64,000 nt of DNA from Zhengitettix transpicula (taxonomy: Eukaryota; Arthropoda; Insecta; Orthoptera; Tetrigidae). A program made the translations under genes and the position numbers. The first letter of the stretch is position 1; the number at the start of each line of letters is the position of its first letter. Shown piece after piece: positions 1 through 11,520 of the stretch. The stretch spans positions 137,969,600-138,033,599 of the forward strand of contig CM073590.1 of NCBI GenBank assembly GCA_037074705.1. The letters run 5' to 3'. The notes under the pieces were generated by a model that saw only the letters and a program-made list of their open reading frames with translations, searched no databases and had not been told where the DNA came from.

Positions 1-2180
1 GTTGAAAGCCGGAAAATATTTTTTAATTAAAATAAAACTTATAGAATAAATCCAAATAAATAACAATATATATATTAGTTACCAAAGAGATGTTTTTTTA
101 TTTTTTCCAATAATATGATTAAACTTGTAACAATGTGTGATTATTTAAATCGAATGCATTATCGAAAATGATTTTTTTTTCTCAATTCGAGATGCAGTAA
201 CAACAAGCTGAGGACAGTTGATGGTAAGTGGCAAGGTGTGTGGAACTGTCTCGAGGAGAGAAACGAAGAAATGTAGAATAGGATCTTTCAAAGTTTCGAC
301 TTAGAAAGAAAATCCATTCATTTTCGGTAAGGTTAAGTGCACAGTTCGCGAACTCCTATGGTCTAGGTGTACGATCTCGCTTTTTGTGCAAAATGAATAG
401 AAATAGATTATTGCTTACTTTGTACGTATTTCTTTTAGTTTTTTCCGTTTTCTCGATGAGATCTATAAACATAGACAACCATAATTAAAAATTATAGTCT
501 CCACAAGAGATTCAATTTACTGTTACTTCAAAGTCATACTACAACCGTTTTAAATTATGCAATCTGTGTGGATGTGTATCGTCTCCAAAATTAAATTAAA
601 TTTGGATATTTAACACGTATTTATATAAAAAAAATTCTAAGCTTAAATGCGTTAGTCTCTCATCTGTTTTGGAGCCAGGAGCATCCTATTTCTGTCTCCA
701 AATTGAAACTCATAACTTTACTCGACTTCAACGTAGAGTCTTTCATAAAATATTATTTGTAATATTTAATTTTTGCAATGGTGTAATTCATTCTCAAATT
801 AACAGGATGGTAAAGATTTGAAAATTACGAAGAATAGAAATTTGTAGGTATTTTCTTAATACAAGTCTACGAGCAAGGTATCGATGCCATGTTTTTGAGG
901 TTGCGGAACTTTTTGATAGATGGATAAATTTATTATTTGAATTAGTCCTCAATTTAAACGTCAAATACGATATAAAAATAATTGAAATTTACACATATTC
1001 TCACCAGAATATGATATAATATAGAACTATATCGTTCCCTCATTTGAGGGCTAATCGAATAATAAATCTATAATTATATATCAGTTTTGCAACCTATGGT
1101 TATAATTGCTAGTTGGTAACAGTAACGATGACATTGAAGTCCCAAGTTTAATTTATTTAAGGTAGTCTGGGAATACATTTTTAAATTTAGTTGTGGATAA
1201 AGGTAGCAAAAGTCCAGGAAGGGATTTTCCCCCGACATAAATAGCTTGCAAACAACGGATAGCTGGCTCACGGTTCCAGGGAATCCCTAGGAATACGACG
1301 CTAGACAGACGCGTCCCTGTAGCGAATAAGAAACCCTATTACTAGTTAGGAAAATTTCTGCCGATAAAAGAATAGTTTTATAAAACGAGATGAGATGTAA
1401 CGACGTTGGAGAAGGAAGCAGAGAGAGAAGACACTCGATGTTTAACTCTGGAGGCCGGTGGTGCTGAAGAGGGGCGCCAGCCTGATAACGGACCAACACA
1501 TGGCGGGTGATTCCAACCGCTGCAACTCCTGAGGCAGTGAATTTTTGTTAAACGGTAAACCGTTGGAGTTTATTTTCTGGAGTATTTGCGTTTAAATGTT
1601 GGGGTATTTCAAGTTCTACTTAAACACAGGGAACCTGAGGTGCAGTTCATGTTCGAGCAAGCCGGTAGTATTTATTATTTAATTCTGTATTTCTATGTAT
1701 GTATGCAGGTTCACATAATAAATCAAATTTCTTTTATGTTTTCTTTTTTTGTGGTAATTTTGTCATATTGCGCCCAACTTTTAAACTCCTGATAAATTTT
1801 TATTCATTTGCAATGATAGTTTGTGTTTTTATTTTGAAATTAGTAAGAACCACTACATGTGTAAATAAGATATAGGACAATATAATTAAAGTGACAGTCT
1901 TAACAGGAAAGTGAGAGGGTGAAACATTTTTAATCCTCAGATACAACCATTCCGACCTATCTTCCTTTCAACCTTAAAATACTACAATTTTAAGTGCTCG
2001 CTGCAAACAAGTGCCAGAGTTATTCTATTAAGTACTGCGGAGTCGACTTGAGACCCCATCGTTATATGGACAACTTAATGTTGTTTGTTCAAGTGTGGGT
2101 TCATCCAACAATTTCTGTGGAGAAACCAGGGATAGCAAGTCTCTCGCTGTTGGAACCTTACAGAAGAGTCGCAGGAAGCA
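1..2180. other. AT-rich intronic or intergenic DNA, nothing recognised
   Basis: Mostly AT-rich with short chance reading frames. No splice-bounded exon for the first half of the side-like Ig domain 1 is visible. A slightly GC-richer patch at 1200-1520 shows no recognisable protein. Confidence 0.5.
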
Positions 2181-2184
2181 ATGT

Positions 2185-2680
2185 GCGGGCTACCTACGGG
2201 GATTTATTCTCTCTCTGAAGTTGAATTAAGGTTCCCATAAGTCCCATAAATTGAGAGTTGTATGTTCAGGGATCGCAGACGTTGGGGACACGGCAAGGGT
2301 TGTTCTCTGTTCCTAAACTGATCGAGGAATGGAGACTGGAATGTTGTGCCCCCACTGCAAACCAAATACAGATTTCCGATGTGCGTTTGACAAGTACAAA
2401 GAGCCCGACAACCATGGTAAAAGTTTGCTAGAAATTAAATTTAAAAATCTTTATTTTATATCAGTATTTTTAGATTTTCGATAATTACATCAATGAATTT
2501 TGATCTTGTCATTAATTGATTATTTAAACTACAAAACCAATTAATGCGAATGCCTGTAGAATCCTTAAAGTATATAGTCCGCGGGTCTTATCCCTTGGTT
2601 GCCTTGTTCTCCCTTCCGCATCTCTCCGTACAAATTCCTTCATTTTTACCATTAAAGCCTGTCACTCTGAAAAAATAAAC
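2185..2680 (+). mobile_element. Old copy of the hairpin-headed SINE-like family, interrupted
   Basis: Diverged but collinear with intact copies. The block following 'GGCTACCT' is at 2190, 'AAGGTTCCCA' near 2228, the 'TTGAGAGTTGTATGTTC' block at 2250 and the block ending in a TACAAAGAGCCCGAC-like segment near 2405. The 3' part ('CCTTAAAGTATATAG', then the pyrimidine-rich run and 'CATTAAAG') resumes near 2560 and ends in an A-run at 2672. About 130 bp of unrelated AT-rich sequence separates the two parts, a later insertion or replacement. Confidence 0.7.
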
Positions 2681-3169
2681 ATTTTATGTATTTTTGAGAC
2701 TGGAGTTGAAAAATAAATTATTTTCGATTAATATCATAGAGGGTTTGAAACTGACATTACTTCATTTTTTTTACACTTACACTTTTAGATATCTGTAAAT
2801 AAAATTACTTCGGTTTTACAATAATATTTAAATAAATTAATTTTTCTGTCAAATATAAGCTAAATTAATAATTGGTAAAATTTCAAAATATAATAGGAAT
2901 TAATCGTTTTTATATACGAAAATAACGTTTTTTTAATAACAGAATTGGTTCAGACTGTGGTTATAACAAGATAATTAATTATACGATTAAGTTTCATTAA
3001 AATCACGAATGTCTAAGAAATATTATTAATAAATATTAATACGAAATACATACTTTTTCAATTGTGTATAATAAATGTACTAATTACAAAAACAAGCGTC
3101 AGTGATTTTATTGAGGGTGTCACATACAACTACTAAATGATTAAATCTGTTTTTGCTTGGTGTTGTCAG

Positions 3170-3378
3170 CTATGACGTACGACGCAAGCAGCAGGACGTG
3201 GCGTCACACTGGAAGGACAGTGAGCTCCTGGGTCAACGCGGCTACTTCCGTACAGTCACGACGCCTGCCACGCTGTCACTCAGCGACGTCACGGAGCGGG
3301 ATGAGGGCGTCTACCGCTGCCGCGTCGACTTCCGTCAATCGCCATCCCGCAACACGAGGGTCAGCTTGTTCATTGTGG
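3170..3378 (+). CDS. side-like: Sidestep-family Ig protein, internal exon (end of Ig domain 1)
   Basis: This exon encodes 69 complete codons. The reading starts YDVRRKQQDVASHW, contains DEGVYRCRVDF (Ig strand F, cysteine at about residue 50) and ends NTRVSLFIV. The layout (tryptophan, FRT segment, D-E-G-V-Y-R-C-R-V-D-F, then a S-P-x-R-N motif) is that of the first Ig domain of Drosophila Sidestep and its paralogs, surface proteins of the immunoglobulin superfamily that bind Beaten-path receptors in axon guidance and synaptic matching. The acceptor is TTGTCAG ending at 3169 and the donor is GTAAG from 3379. The first base completes a split codon and one base is left over at the end, which joins in frame to the exon at 36999. 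GC content is far above the flanks. The upstream half of the Ig domain is not seen in 1-3169, so the preceding exon lies outside the window. Which Side paralog this is cannot be decided here. Confidence 0.87.
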
Positions 3379-3639
3379 GTAAGAAAATGTGTCGTAGATA
3401 TGTTTTTCTATTCCGAATGTAAGCTCGGTAATACAAATGCTGCATTCTCCAAATAGTTTATCATTAATTGAAAAAAATACGATAAATATTAGTGTAAGAG
3501 GTTCGACGCATGCAGAATATTTGTAACATCTGAGGACGGTGGCGACTTCATCTGGTTGTCAAGAGCGTGCCACCTTTTAAGTAAGGGTGGTCAGTGGTGT
3601 GTTCTAAATTCTAGTACATATAAATATTTATCTCGACTC

Positions 3640-4326
3640 ATTTATACACAGTTAAATACTACAATATTCGCGCGGTACAAGAAATAAAATAAGAAGGCCG
3701 CTTCAAATAAACAAAACATAAAAAACGAAGCACCTACACTGATGAGATAAATCGATATGGTCATTTTTACAATAATAACGTTTTGGTACATTTGGAACTC
3801 AATACAGCAACGATTCGGCATGGCCGTATTGTCCTCCATAGTTTTCCATAGGTATCTAGATGTCTATGCACAGGTCACCAGAATCCCTTAATTTACGACC
3901 TGGTATTCTGTGGGCGTGGGGTTGGCGTCCCAGATGTGTTCCATCGGATGGAAATGCCATCGCCATCTGGAGAAGGCTTCAAGCATTAAACAATTTTCAA
4001 CAATGTGCGCAGAACGGAGTGCTCCTAAACAGTAGTGTATGCAGCAGCATTTTATTCTTCCGATAGATCTGCAAATGATCACAGCCCAGGGTCTTTACAT
4101 ATTGGGGAAGCTTTCAACCTTCACGTTCTTTAATGAGGCGTGGGCATCAAACAACTTGTCGCCAACTCGTTATTTAATCTTTCCTTCAGCCTCTGTCCGT
4201 GGAAGCGCTTGACAGTAGCACGTGAACAGCCGACCAGTATTGCCTTTTTCCAGATGCTCGTTCCAAGACACCAACCATAGCAATCTGCTCTTTGTCAAAG
4301 TCACTTGTGTCAGTGGATTTCCCCAT
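3640..4326 (-). pseudogene. Tc1-like transposase remnant
   Basis: On the minus strand a start codon at 4326-4324 opens MGKSTDTSDFDKEQIA, the usual N-terminus of Tc1-like transposases. After a frameshift comes a helix-turn-helix segment containing LVGCSRATVKRF, also typical of the family. Further downstream (about 3890-4080) another frame holds a tract with HPMEHIWD, resembling the conserved P-I-E-H-L-W-D block before the last catalytic residue. Several frameshifts and stops separate these pieces, so no functional enzyme is encoded. I did not locate convincing terminal inverted repeats. Confidence 0.6.
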
Positions 4327-4429
4327 TTTCGGCACGTATCGTTGCTAGAATGATTCCTCGTTTCTATTTGCTCCGCTTATATACGTTGTTTACCAACGTC
4401 ATCAGGCGGCATTCATTCTCGCGGTGGGA

Positions 4430-6020
4430 AGCAACCTTAATATTTTTGCTCAACAATGAAATTCTTTAAGCGAACAGTGGACTATTGAACAGAGAATTAA
4501 CATGTCTGGGCATCGCATTTGTTTTACTGTATAATATTGATTTTTTTAATTAACAGAACGGCTTAAAGTAAATGGAGCATTTACAACCTTGATAATAGTC
4601 ATTGGAATGTCAATCAATACAAATCTACGAGCCTTCTTTTCTGTTATAACCTATATTTCCGGAAAGAAAACACCGTACAGGGGAAGGTAATTTTCCTAAC
4701 CTTCCGAAATACAGTATAAATTGTAATTATAATGAGATAATCAGGATACTCGTCTTTGTTGGTCAGATAATATTTAATGGACGTTTCCTGATTCGGATTC
4801 AGACTCTTTGATAGGAATTATGAACGCGGGAAGAAATATTTTCATTTGGAACTTTGTGGGAACGTTGTCTTGGATGGTCGTGGTATGGTCCTTCATAGCC
4901 TGTTGGAAAATTGTGACTAGTTTTAAATTGTATGTTGCTAACCTTGAAGTAATATCGCTTCTCATGTAATTCTGTATTTTTACACCAATCTACATTTCAT
5001 CTTATAGACGCGTGAGAATTAGTGATCCTAGAACCGTGGAGGGACCGAGGACAAAGAGTCCCTCAGATTGCAAGTCCGGTCTAGAGTTCGAATATCATAT
5101 TCTGAGGAGAAATAATTCATAAGAAAAATTTTCAGTAGTTGTTTTGCACCTATCTTTAGCTCATATAATAGCCACGAAGCAAATGTGGGCGCCGTCACAT
5201 AAGAAATCAAAAACAGGAATCGGAAAACATTGGCCCGCATACGAATATTAGTTATGTTTTGTTTATTTCTATTCCTCAAATAGTGAAGGAACTCGCAAAT
5301 AAATATTTCCTTTATGCCCTTCACTTATTATAGCGATGGAGATTTGAAGAGCTATTGATGGATCAGTGGTGTGAGGTATGGAAGTGGCAGCCAATCGAAA
5401 CAGGAAATAAGTCCATTCACAAGTAAATGCTACAAAAAATATTAGCATGAAATATTGTGTTATGAAATTGGTTACGTAAAAAGTTGAATGAATCGTTTAA
5501 TGCCGGAAATGTGTGTTCCTCTTTTTTCTATTTTGAAGTGGGCCTTTGCTCAGCGGAACGTGTTAACTCTGCAAGCGGACGAGATTCTAAGTTTAGATAC
5601 AGCCTGGAAATAGTTTTTTTTGTGTGAAATATTATTTCTGAGTTTATGGGACATTCATTTTAATTTCTTATACTACACATAAATATCGAAAACGGCACTT
5701 GCTGTTTCGCCTGTGCGTTGTTGACACCATTTGGCTTTGTTTAATCTATTAGATACATACGCGAATCATTGATAAATTAGTTTTGAAGTATAAAAATCAT
5801 ATCTACAGAAATATTTGGTTTTCGTCTCTCATGAACCCATCATGCATGCGGATAGCCGTATATGTACATTCTTCTACTTAATCCGTTACATAATTCAATT
5901 CCATAGTTGTGTAGTTTTGGATATATCAAGGCGTCATGAAGTGTGATTAAGTTATGTTAATTTCCTAGCGCAAATTTTTAATTTTTGCCGAGAAAGTTAA
6001 AAACTAAGTAAAAAAAATAT
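4430..6020. other. AT-rich intronic DNA, nothing recognised
   Basis: No repeat or coding segment recognised. A short tRNA-like stretch near 5035-5095 is too weak to call. Confidence 0.45.
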
Positions 6021-6070
6021 ATTCCCTTCTCCGTGCCTCGACCAGTTTAGGAGGCAGCTGGCCGAACTAA
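6021..6070 (-). mobile_element. Fragment of the SINE-like family
   Basis: About 45 bp reverse complement of the internal segment running from the 'CAGCTGCC' block to 'CGAGGCACGGAGAAGGGAA'. It is short but nearly exact. Confidence 0.6.
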
Positions 6071-6244
6071 CCTATCTTGGCATTACACAAGTAAAACCAA
6101 TACGAACAATTGTATGACGAATTTGTTACAATACGTAAAGGACTGAAATTGTACTTGGCAGTTCACTTCTGTCGATTGGAATAGTCTGCAGTTACTTAGC
6201 GAATAGTCATGGTTAAATTCCAGATCATATTAAAATATTAATAG

Positions 6245-6687
6245 GCCTCTCCATTTTTGAACTAAGGTTCCCACAAGCCGAGGCACCTCGGCCTGTTTTG
6301 AGAGGTGTATGTTCCGGGGTCACAGACCTTGGGCTTACGGTAAGAGTTGTCCGCTATTCCAATTGGAATAGTCGGCCAGCTGCCACCTAAACTGGTCGAG
6401 GCACGGAGAAGGGAATGCTGCGTCCCCACAGCAAACTCCTCTCCCGCTATTGGAAGGGTGTGGGACAAGTACACAATGCCCGACCTACCAGATGCAGGTT
6501 TTCCTAGGGTTTTCCCTGCATTTCTTTAGGCGAATGCCAGGTAGGATCCTTAAAATATAGCCAGGGGGTCCTAGTTAACCCTTGGCTACCTTCCTTTACC
6601 CTTCCACATCCCCCCTTTCAAATACCTTCCTATGCTATTAAAGGGGAGTTGCCCAATGTGGATCACACTCATGTAGCCAGTTGCCTT

Positions 6688-6690
<3 letters not shown>
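6245..6690 (+). mobile_element. SINE-like family copy with TA-repeat tail
   Basis: Contains 'GAACTAAGGTTCCCACAAG' at about 6258 through 'ATGTAGCCAGTTGCC' at 6674. It lacks the 5' hairpin. The 3' tail runs into a long TA microsatellite instead of a plain A-run. Apparent reading frames of 60-70 codons in several phases recur in every copy and are by-products of the repeat, not genes. Confidence 0.85.
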
Positions 6691-6740
<50 letters not shown>

Positions 6741-6741
6741 A
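6690..6741. repeat. (TA)n microsatellite followed by (GT)n
   Basis: About 42 bp of alternating A/T followed by four GT units. It sits exactly at the 3' end of the SINE-like copy, suggesting it grew from the retroposon tail. Confidence 0.95.
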
Positions 6742-6900
6742 GACAACTGAGTTTTTTCAACTGACCAGTGCAGTTGTGTAGCTCTAGGCTTTTCTTAGAA
6801 CCTGAAGAAATGGACAAGAATTACAGAAACATTGTGTGGTATTTATATTTTCACTTCTTTTGTCTGTGATTGGCTATTTTTCTTATTATTATCATATTGA
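6742..6900 (+). mobile_element. Penelope-like element terminal fragment with hammerhead-like core
   Basis: Contains 'AACCTGAAGAAATGG', 'CAGAAACATTGTGTGGT' and the terminal block 'GATTGGCTATTTTTCTTATT'. The same three blocks in the same order occur at 13875-14010, 22125-22210 and 33597-33681 on the opposite strand. The CTGAAGA...GAAAC arrangement matches a hammerhead ribozyme core, a known feature of Penelope-like element terminal repeats, but stem II is poor here. Confidence 0.55.
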
Positions 6901-7927
6901 AATATATTAAATGATTTCAGTAATATCATTATAGCACTTTTAGAGGTGCAGATCAATATATTATAATTTTCCTAAAGTAATTATATTTATTAAAAAATGG
7001 ATCAAATTATAGAATGTTTCAGAAGTAATCAATGGGCCCAGAATATTGCGTCAAATCAGGTATCTCATTTTTGATTTTCTTATATAAAACTGTTAAGTTT
7101 CAATATTCAAAATATTAACTCATTTGTTTGTAAAGAAATAATCACCGTATTCTGAAAATGCATATCACACAGCTTGGCAAATGTGTTGGTGAATTTTCTC
7201 TTTTTATAATTCGCCGTCCATATAAAAGTAACTTAACCGTTTGATTCGTTTCGTGCCCCAAAGGTGCATTATTTAAGATCTGAATAGTTATTTATGAAGT
7301 ACCTTAGTTTCTCATCTACGAATAAAATATGGATTTCTATGTCGACAGGACGTGCAGCTATACAAGTGACTCATTAAATATTAAAAGTACGAAATCTGTG
7401 TTCCGTGTTTCGCGAACCGACTGCTGCGTCTGGGCCATTCTTCTAAATTTAATTTCTTAAAAGGGGAACGTTATTTTTTTTTACGGCTGTCTCTCGGGGT
7501 CTCCAAACTATGTCAACGGGCTTTACTTTATTAATACTAGCTTGGAGACATAGTTACAAGATAATAAAGAGTAACTATGATGCATTATTACCTTTATGTT
7601 GCGATATGCCGAGATCAAACAATATTTTATAATGAATAGCACATGGTTGGTTGAGATTGTGAACGGTGTGATTGAAACTTTAGTTAAAAAGGAAAATAGT
7701 AGTTCTATGTGTGTCATATAGATGGTAAATATGTTTTTATGCAAACCCAAGCAATAACCCTATGGTTGCAAATTAAGGACAAAGCCGCAGGTGCGTCTAA
7801 TGGCAGTATATCAAAAGATGAGTGAATGAATGAGTTTATTACAGCATATAAGAGTAAACTTGGAGACATATGCAATAATTAGGAATTTGAAATTTTTATA
7901 AATTCAAATATAGTGCTCTAAATATAT
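6901..7927. other. AT-rich intronic DNA, nothing recognised
   Basis: No recognised feature. A purine/pyrimidine-rich patch at 7465-7510 has no match elsewhere in the window. Confidence 0.45.
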
Positions 7928-8755
7928 TGTAATGCCAATTAATTAGAACATTAATTGTTAGGGCCTAAAATTTAATTGTAGCGGCAGGAGCTTCCAAATC
8001 AACAATGGTGCTGAGCTCTGTTGCTTCGTCGGAAAGTTAAAAATGACGTATGCGCGCTAAAACTCGAGACTACGATACTTCAGTTGGTGAGGACATTTCG
8101 GAAGACGGAACAAATGATTCTAGAGCAGAGACTAGCCGTTGTTTAATGTATTTATTAAAGAAAGTTGTTAGTTTAAGACAAAGTAAAAACATTCACGGAA
8201 GCATTTAAATCGTAAATATTGTAAAGTAAAAGCAGTGTACGTCTCTAGCCAGACAGGAATAGTAAAGTTGCAGTTTAAGTCCGAAGCAGTAAAAAGACTA
8301 GCAAATCTATGAATCACAGGATTCATATAAGGCAAGCAGTTATCAGATAGCTGACAAAAAGGAGGATCATCCGAGTTCCTAGGAGGCTATCAAGGATGAC
8401 TTCAAGAGTGTAAAATCTGTGAGCCGATATTAGAATCAGTGTAAAATTTTTTGCAATAGTGTACTCACGAAAACGAAAAGAATGCTGGATCCAGCTGGAC
8501 AGATGTAAGTAACAAAATACAAAAATAATGATTTAAAGGATAGAAGTCAGATTTCGTTCTATTTTAATTGTCAATCAGAGTTAATTTCTTTTCTTTTAAT
8601 TTCTTCCTATCGACATATTGTCTGGGTGAATTATAAACTGTGTGTTAATTAGTTTTTTTAAAACAACTTGTCCATTATCAAACCCAGTAGAGACCCTGAG
8701 ATCTAAAATTTTAAATTGTAATTGTTTGTGAGTTAAAGCAACAAAGTGAAATTAA
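7928..8755 (+). mobile_element. LTR-like repeat, copy 1
   Basis: Homologous along its length to the minus-strand copy at 34745-35650. Shared blocks in order are 'TGTAATGCCAATTAATTA', 'TGTAGCGGC', 'GCGTATGCGCGCT', the 'TTTAAGTCCG' region, 'GGAGGATCATCCGAGTTCCT', 'GTGTAAAATCTGTGAG', 'AGTCAGATTTCGTTCT' and 'CCATTATCAAACCCAGT'. The TGTA start and a long non-coding body suggest an LTR plus leader of a Ty3/gypsy-type element. No primer-binding site or coding region adjoins, so the class is inferred. Confidence 0.55.
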
Positions 8756-8877
8756 ATAATTATATGTTTTAAATTCTTGTCGATTATTTCATTTAAATAA
8801 CGCTTCATTGTTGATTATTACATTTGGGCTACCACAACGTAGGGCAAATTTCATTTAATTAGTACAATATATTAGAT

Positions 8878-9030
8878 GACCTTCCTGAAACACATCATCC
8901 CAATATCCTCCTTGTTGCACCTCATGAACACCAAGTTTTCCCGATGCTCAGATGTTTCCAAATCATAATTCCTGAAAACGTTCATTAGTACATTATAATA
9001 AAGTTCCTCAGCTTCTGTCGTCTCTAACTA
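8878..9030 (-). pseudogene. Short unidentified coding-like remnant
   Basis: One minus-strand frame stays open for about 49 codons, includes ETSEHRENLVFMRCNKED and ends at a stop at 8878. Its composition looks protein-like rather than AT-rich noise, but I do not recognise it and there is no flanking gene structure. It directly follows the LTR-like repeat, so it could be internal sequence of that element read in opposite orientation, or something unrelated. Confidence 0.25.
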
Positions 9031-9059
9031 GGAATGACAATGGTCATCTTCAATACCCC

Positions 9060-10270
9060 AAATTACAAGTTAAATATTTGCAAATTGTACATGTTAGAAT
9101 CATATATTTACCTATTATAAAAACTTTTGAACTTTAGAAGTCTCCGGTCTGTAAGATTTTTAAAATAAAAAAATAAATAAAAATAATTTATGATGGAATT
9201 TATTTTAAAACTCTTTGCAGTAAGACAGAGTGCGTGCCTCGAAAACAGCTTGCTGCAGGCAGACTAGATGGTCCAGTCCTCTATTGGGTTAATTTTAAAA
9301 ATGTGATCGCTTCTGTCATATTATTCAGGAGTTTCTAATCGACGGTTTATGTCTCCCAAGAATTCTCGCCTGAAAATGCCTTACAAGGGAGGTGTAATCA
9401 TGCATTACACTGTCTAGTTTTTGGTGAATCCCACCCTAGCTCTCTTACATATTCAACAAATTATGCTGCTTTTTCCTAAAAATTTTCGAATCAGTTTGAT
9501 TTTTCGTATGGATTCCATATTGGAGAATCGAACGTTCTAGTGCATTGCGGGAGTTACCTAGTCTTAGCGTTAGCCTTCTTAGCAGTCTCATAACAAAGTG
9601 TAGTGACGCCTTACAAATCAGTTCCATACGGTAAATAAAAATTAATCTCTAAGTAATTTCAGGTGTTATATTGAACTATAGATTCAACTACAAAGTAGTT
9701 GTCGTAAATTGGGGAATTAGACTATTTATGAATATTTAAATTTATTAAATTTCTAAATATTTCAATTTACATTAAAAATATTGTGTGGTTGCACGTTACA
9801 TATTAATTACTGTTGAAGTTTATTACACTGTTGTGATGAATAATAAAATGGAAAATATGAACCTGGCTTCATCCGCATAAAATGTTTTTAAATTATCAAT
9901 TTTTTCGTTTTTATAAAGATAATTAATAAAATATCTAGTGCCGTTTTAACGTATAATAACCAAATAGCTTTTCTTTAAAGCTGCCTGTTCATGTTACAAC
10001 GCACTGGACTTTTATAAACAACTATGAATTTGCATGAATACATTTCACAATAAATTAACGACACGTATAACAGAAATTAATTTTGAACTACAAAATTTAA
10101 AAGAAAGAGTATTGACAAAGATCTCAAAAGTTGATCGAAACGTCTACTAAATCATAAATTTTATTGTAAAAATTAATTTATTTCATTGTCGTTAATTTAT
10201 TGTGTTACAAACGTAAATTGTAAACTTTAAGCTCTGTTAAACGATGAAGCTATAGTAACAGTCTGCTATT
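9060..10270. other. AT-rich intronic DNA, nothing recognised
   Basis: No repeat or coding signal recognised. Confidence 0.45.
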
Positions 10271-10398
10271 TTTTTTAAGGGTAACAGGCTACATGAGGGT
10301 GATTCACATTGGGCAACTCCCCTTTAATAGCATAGGAAGGGATTTGAAAGGGGGGATGCGGAAGGGTAGAGGAAGGTAGCCAAGGGTTACTAGGGCCC
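10271..10398 (-). mobile_element. SINE-like family, 3'-end fragment
   Basis: Starts with a T-run (the A-tail on the minus strand), then the reverse complement of 'CTACATGAGGGTGATTCAC' through the 'CCAAGGGTTACTAGGGCC' block. It meets the next copy head to head at about 10398. Confidence 0.85.
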
Positions 10399-10823
10399 CC
10401 CACATGCCGAGGCACCTCGGTCTGTTTTGAGAGGTGTATGTTCCGGGGTCGCAGACTTTGGGCATACGGCAAGAGTTGTCCGCTATTCCTATTGGAATAG
10501 TTGGCCAGCTGCCTCCTAAACAGGCCAAGGCATGGTGAGGGGTAAGCTGCGTCCCCACAGCAAACTCCTCTCCCGTCATCGGAAGGGCGTGGGACAATTA
10601 CCCAATGCCCGATCTATCTGATGCAGGTTTTTCTAGGGTTTTCGCTGCATTTCTTTAGGCGAATGCCGGGTAGGATCCTTAAAATATAGCCCGGGGGCCC
10701 TAGTAACCCTTGGCTACCTTCCTCTACCCTTCCGCATCCCCCCTTTCTAATCCCTTCCTATGCTATTAAAGGGGAGTTGCCCAATATGGATCACTCTCAT
10801 GTAGCCCGTTGCCCTAAAAAAAA
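10399..10823 (+). mobile_element. SINE-like family copy, 5'-truncated
   Basis: Begins at 'CCCACATGCCGAGGCACC' and runs to 'TAGCCCGTTGCCC' plus an A-run at 10815-10823. It is only a few percent diverged from the copies at 14504 and 41037. Confidence 0.88.
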
Positions 10824-11090
10824 ACCCGTCATCGGAAGGGCGTGGGACAAGTACCAAATGACCGACCTACCCGATGCAGGTTTTTTATAGGGTTTGTCCT
10901 GCATTACTTTTAGGCGAATGCCGGGTAGGATCCTTAAAATATAGCCCGGGGGCCCTAGTAACCCTTGGCTACCTTCCTACACCCTACCGCATCCCCCTTT
11001 CAAATCCTTTTCCTATGCTATAAGAGGGGAGTTGCCACTATGTGGATTACCCTATACATAGCCTATCTACACCCCCCCAAAAAAATTACG
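10824..11090 (+). mobile_element. SINE-like family, 3' fragment with alternative end
   Basis: Starts at 'CCCGTCATCGGAAGGGC' directly after the A-tail of the previous copy. It ends with 'ACATAGCCTATCTACACCC' and an A-run instead of the 'CATGTAGCC...GCCC' end, defining a second 3'-end subfamily shared with 33067-33420 and 41037-41564. Confidence 0.85.
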
Positions 11091-11419
11091 TTTTTAAAAA
11101 TCAGAAACGACAACGGGAATCTGAAAATTTCTCCCTGGTGTGGTGAACTGAAAAAAAAAAGACGCAAAAAGTAAAGAATTGAAATTGTAGAGATAATTGA
11201 GAACTGAATTAATGTTTTTTAGTAATGAATAATAATATTTTTAATTATACGTTTTGTAAAAGAAATCTAAATGTTGGTTAGAATATGCTATTTCCATTCT
11301 GTATTCATTTTTCCAGATATGTAGACTGTAGCTAAGCTATTTTCGTGCGTGATATGATGGTATGATTTATACGTGTTAATACGTGAAGGTTCGTAGTCAC
11401 GATTTGTTTTTAGAAATAA

Positions 11420-11520
11420 CACAAAAGGCTTGGAATCTTGCTCTACCTTTCCGCATGCCCACTTTCAGTCTCTTTTCAATGTTATACATAGCCTGTCTAC
11501 TCACGCACACACACACAAAT
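11420..11520 (+). mobile_element. Degraded 3' fragment of the SINE-like family with CA repeat
   Basis: 'TGCTCTACCTTTCCGCATGC' followed by 'ATACATAGCCTGTCTAC' matches the alternative 3' end. A short (CA)n repeat follows at 11500-11517. Confidence 0.6.

Noticed and set aside
3157..3456. Longer 99-codon frame overlapping the first side-like exon
   Set aside because: It is another phase of the GC-rich exon; the Ig motif and splice phases support only the frame that reads DEGVYRC.
5035..5095. Possible tRNA gene or tRNA-like SINE
   Set aside because: Has an 'AGTTCGAAT' segment but no matching arms or A box.
6262..6529. Open frames of 60-108 codons with MSAIPIGIVGQLPPK-type or MSHALPM-type peptides in many places
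   Set aside because: They occur in several phases and both strands of every SINE-like copy, carry no domain and have variable ends; they are by-products of a repeat with few stops.
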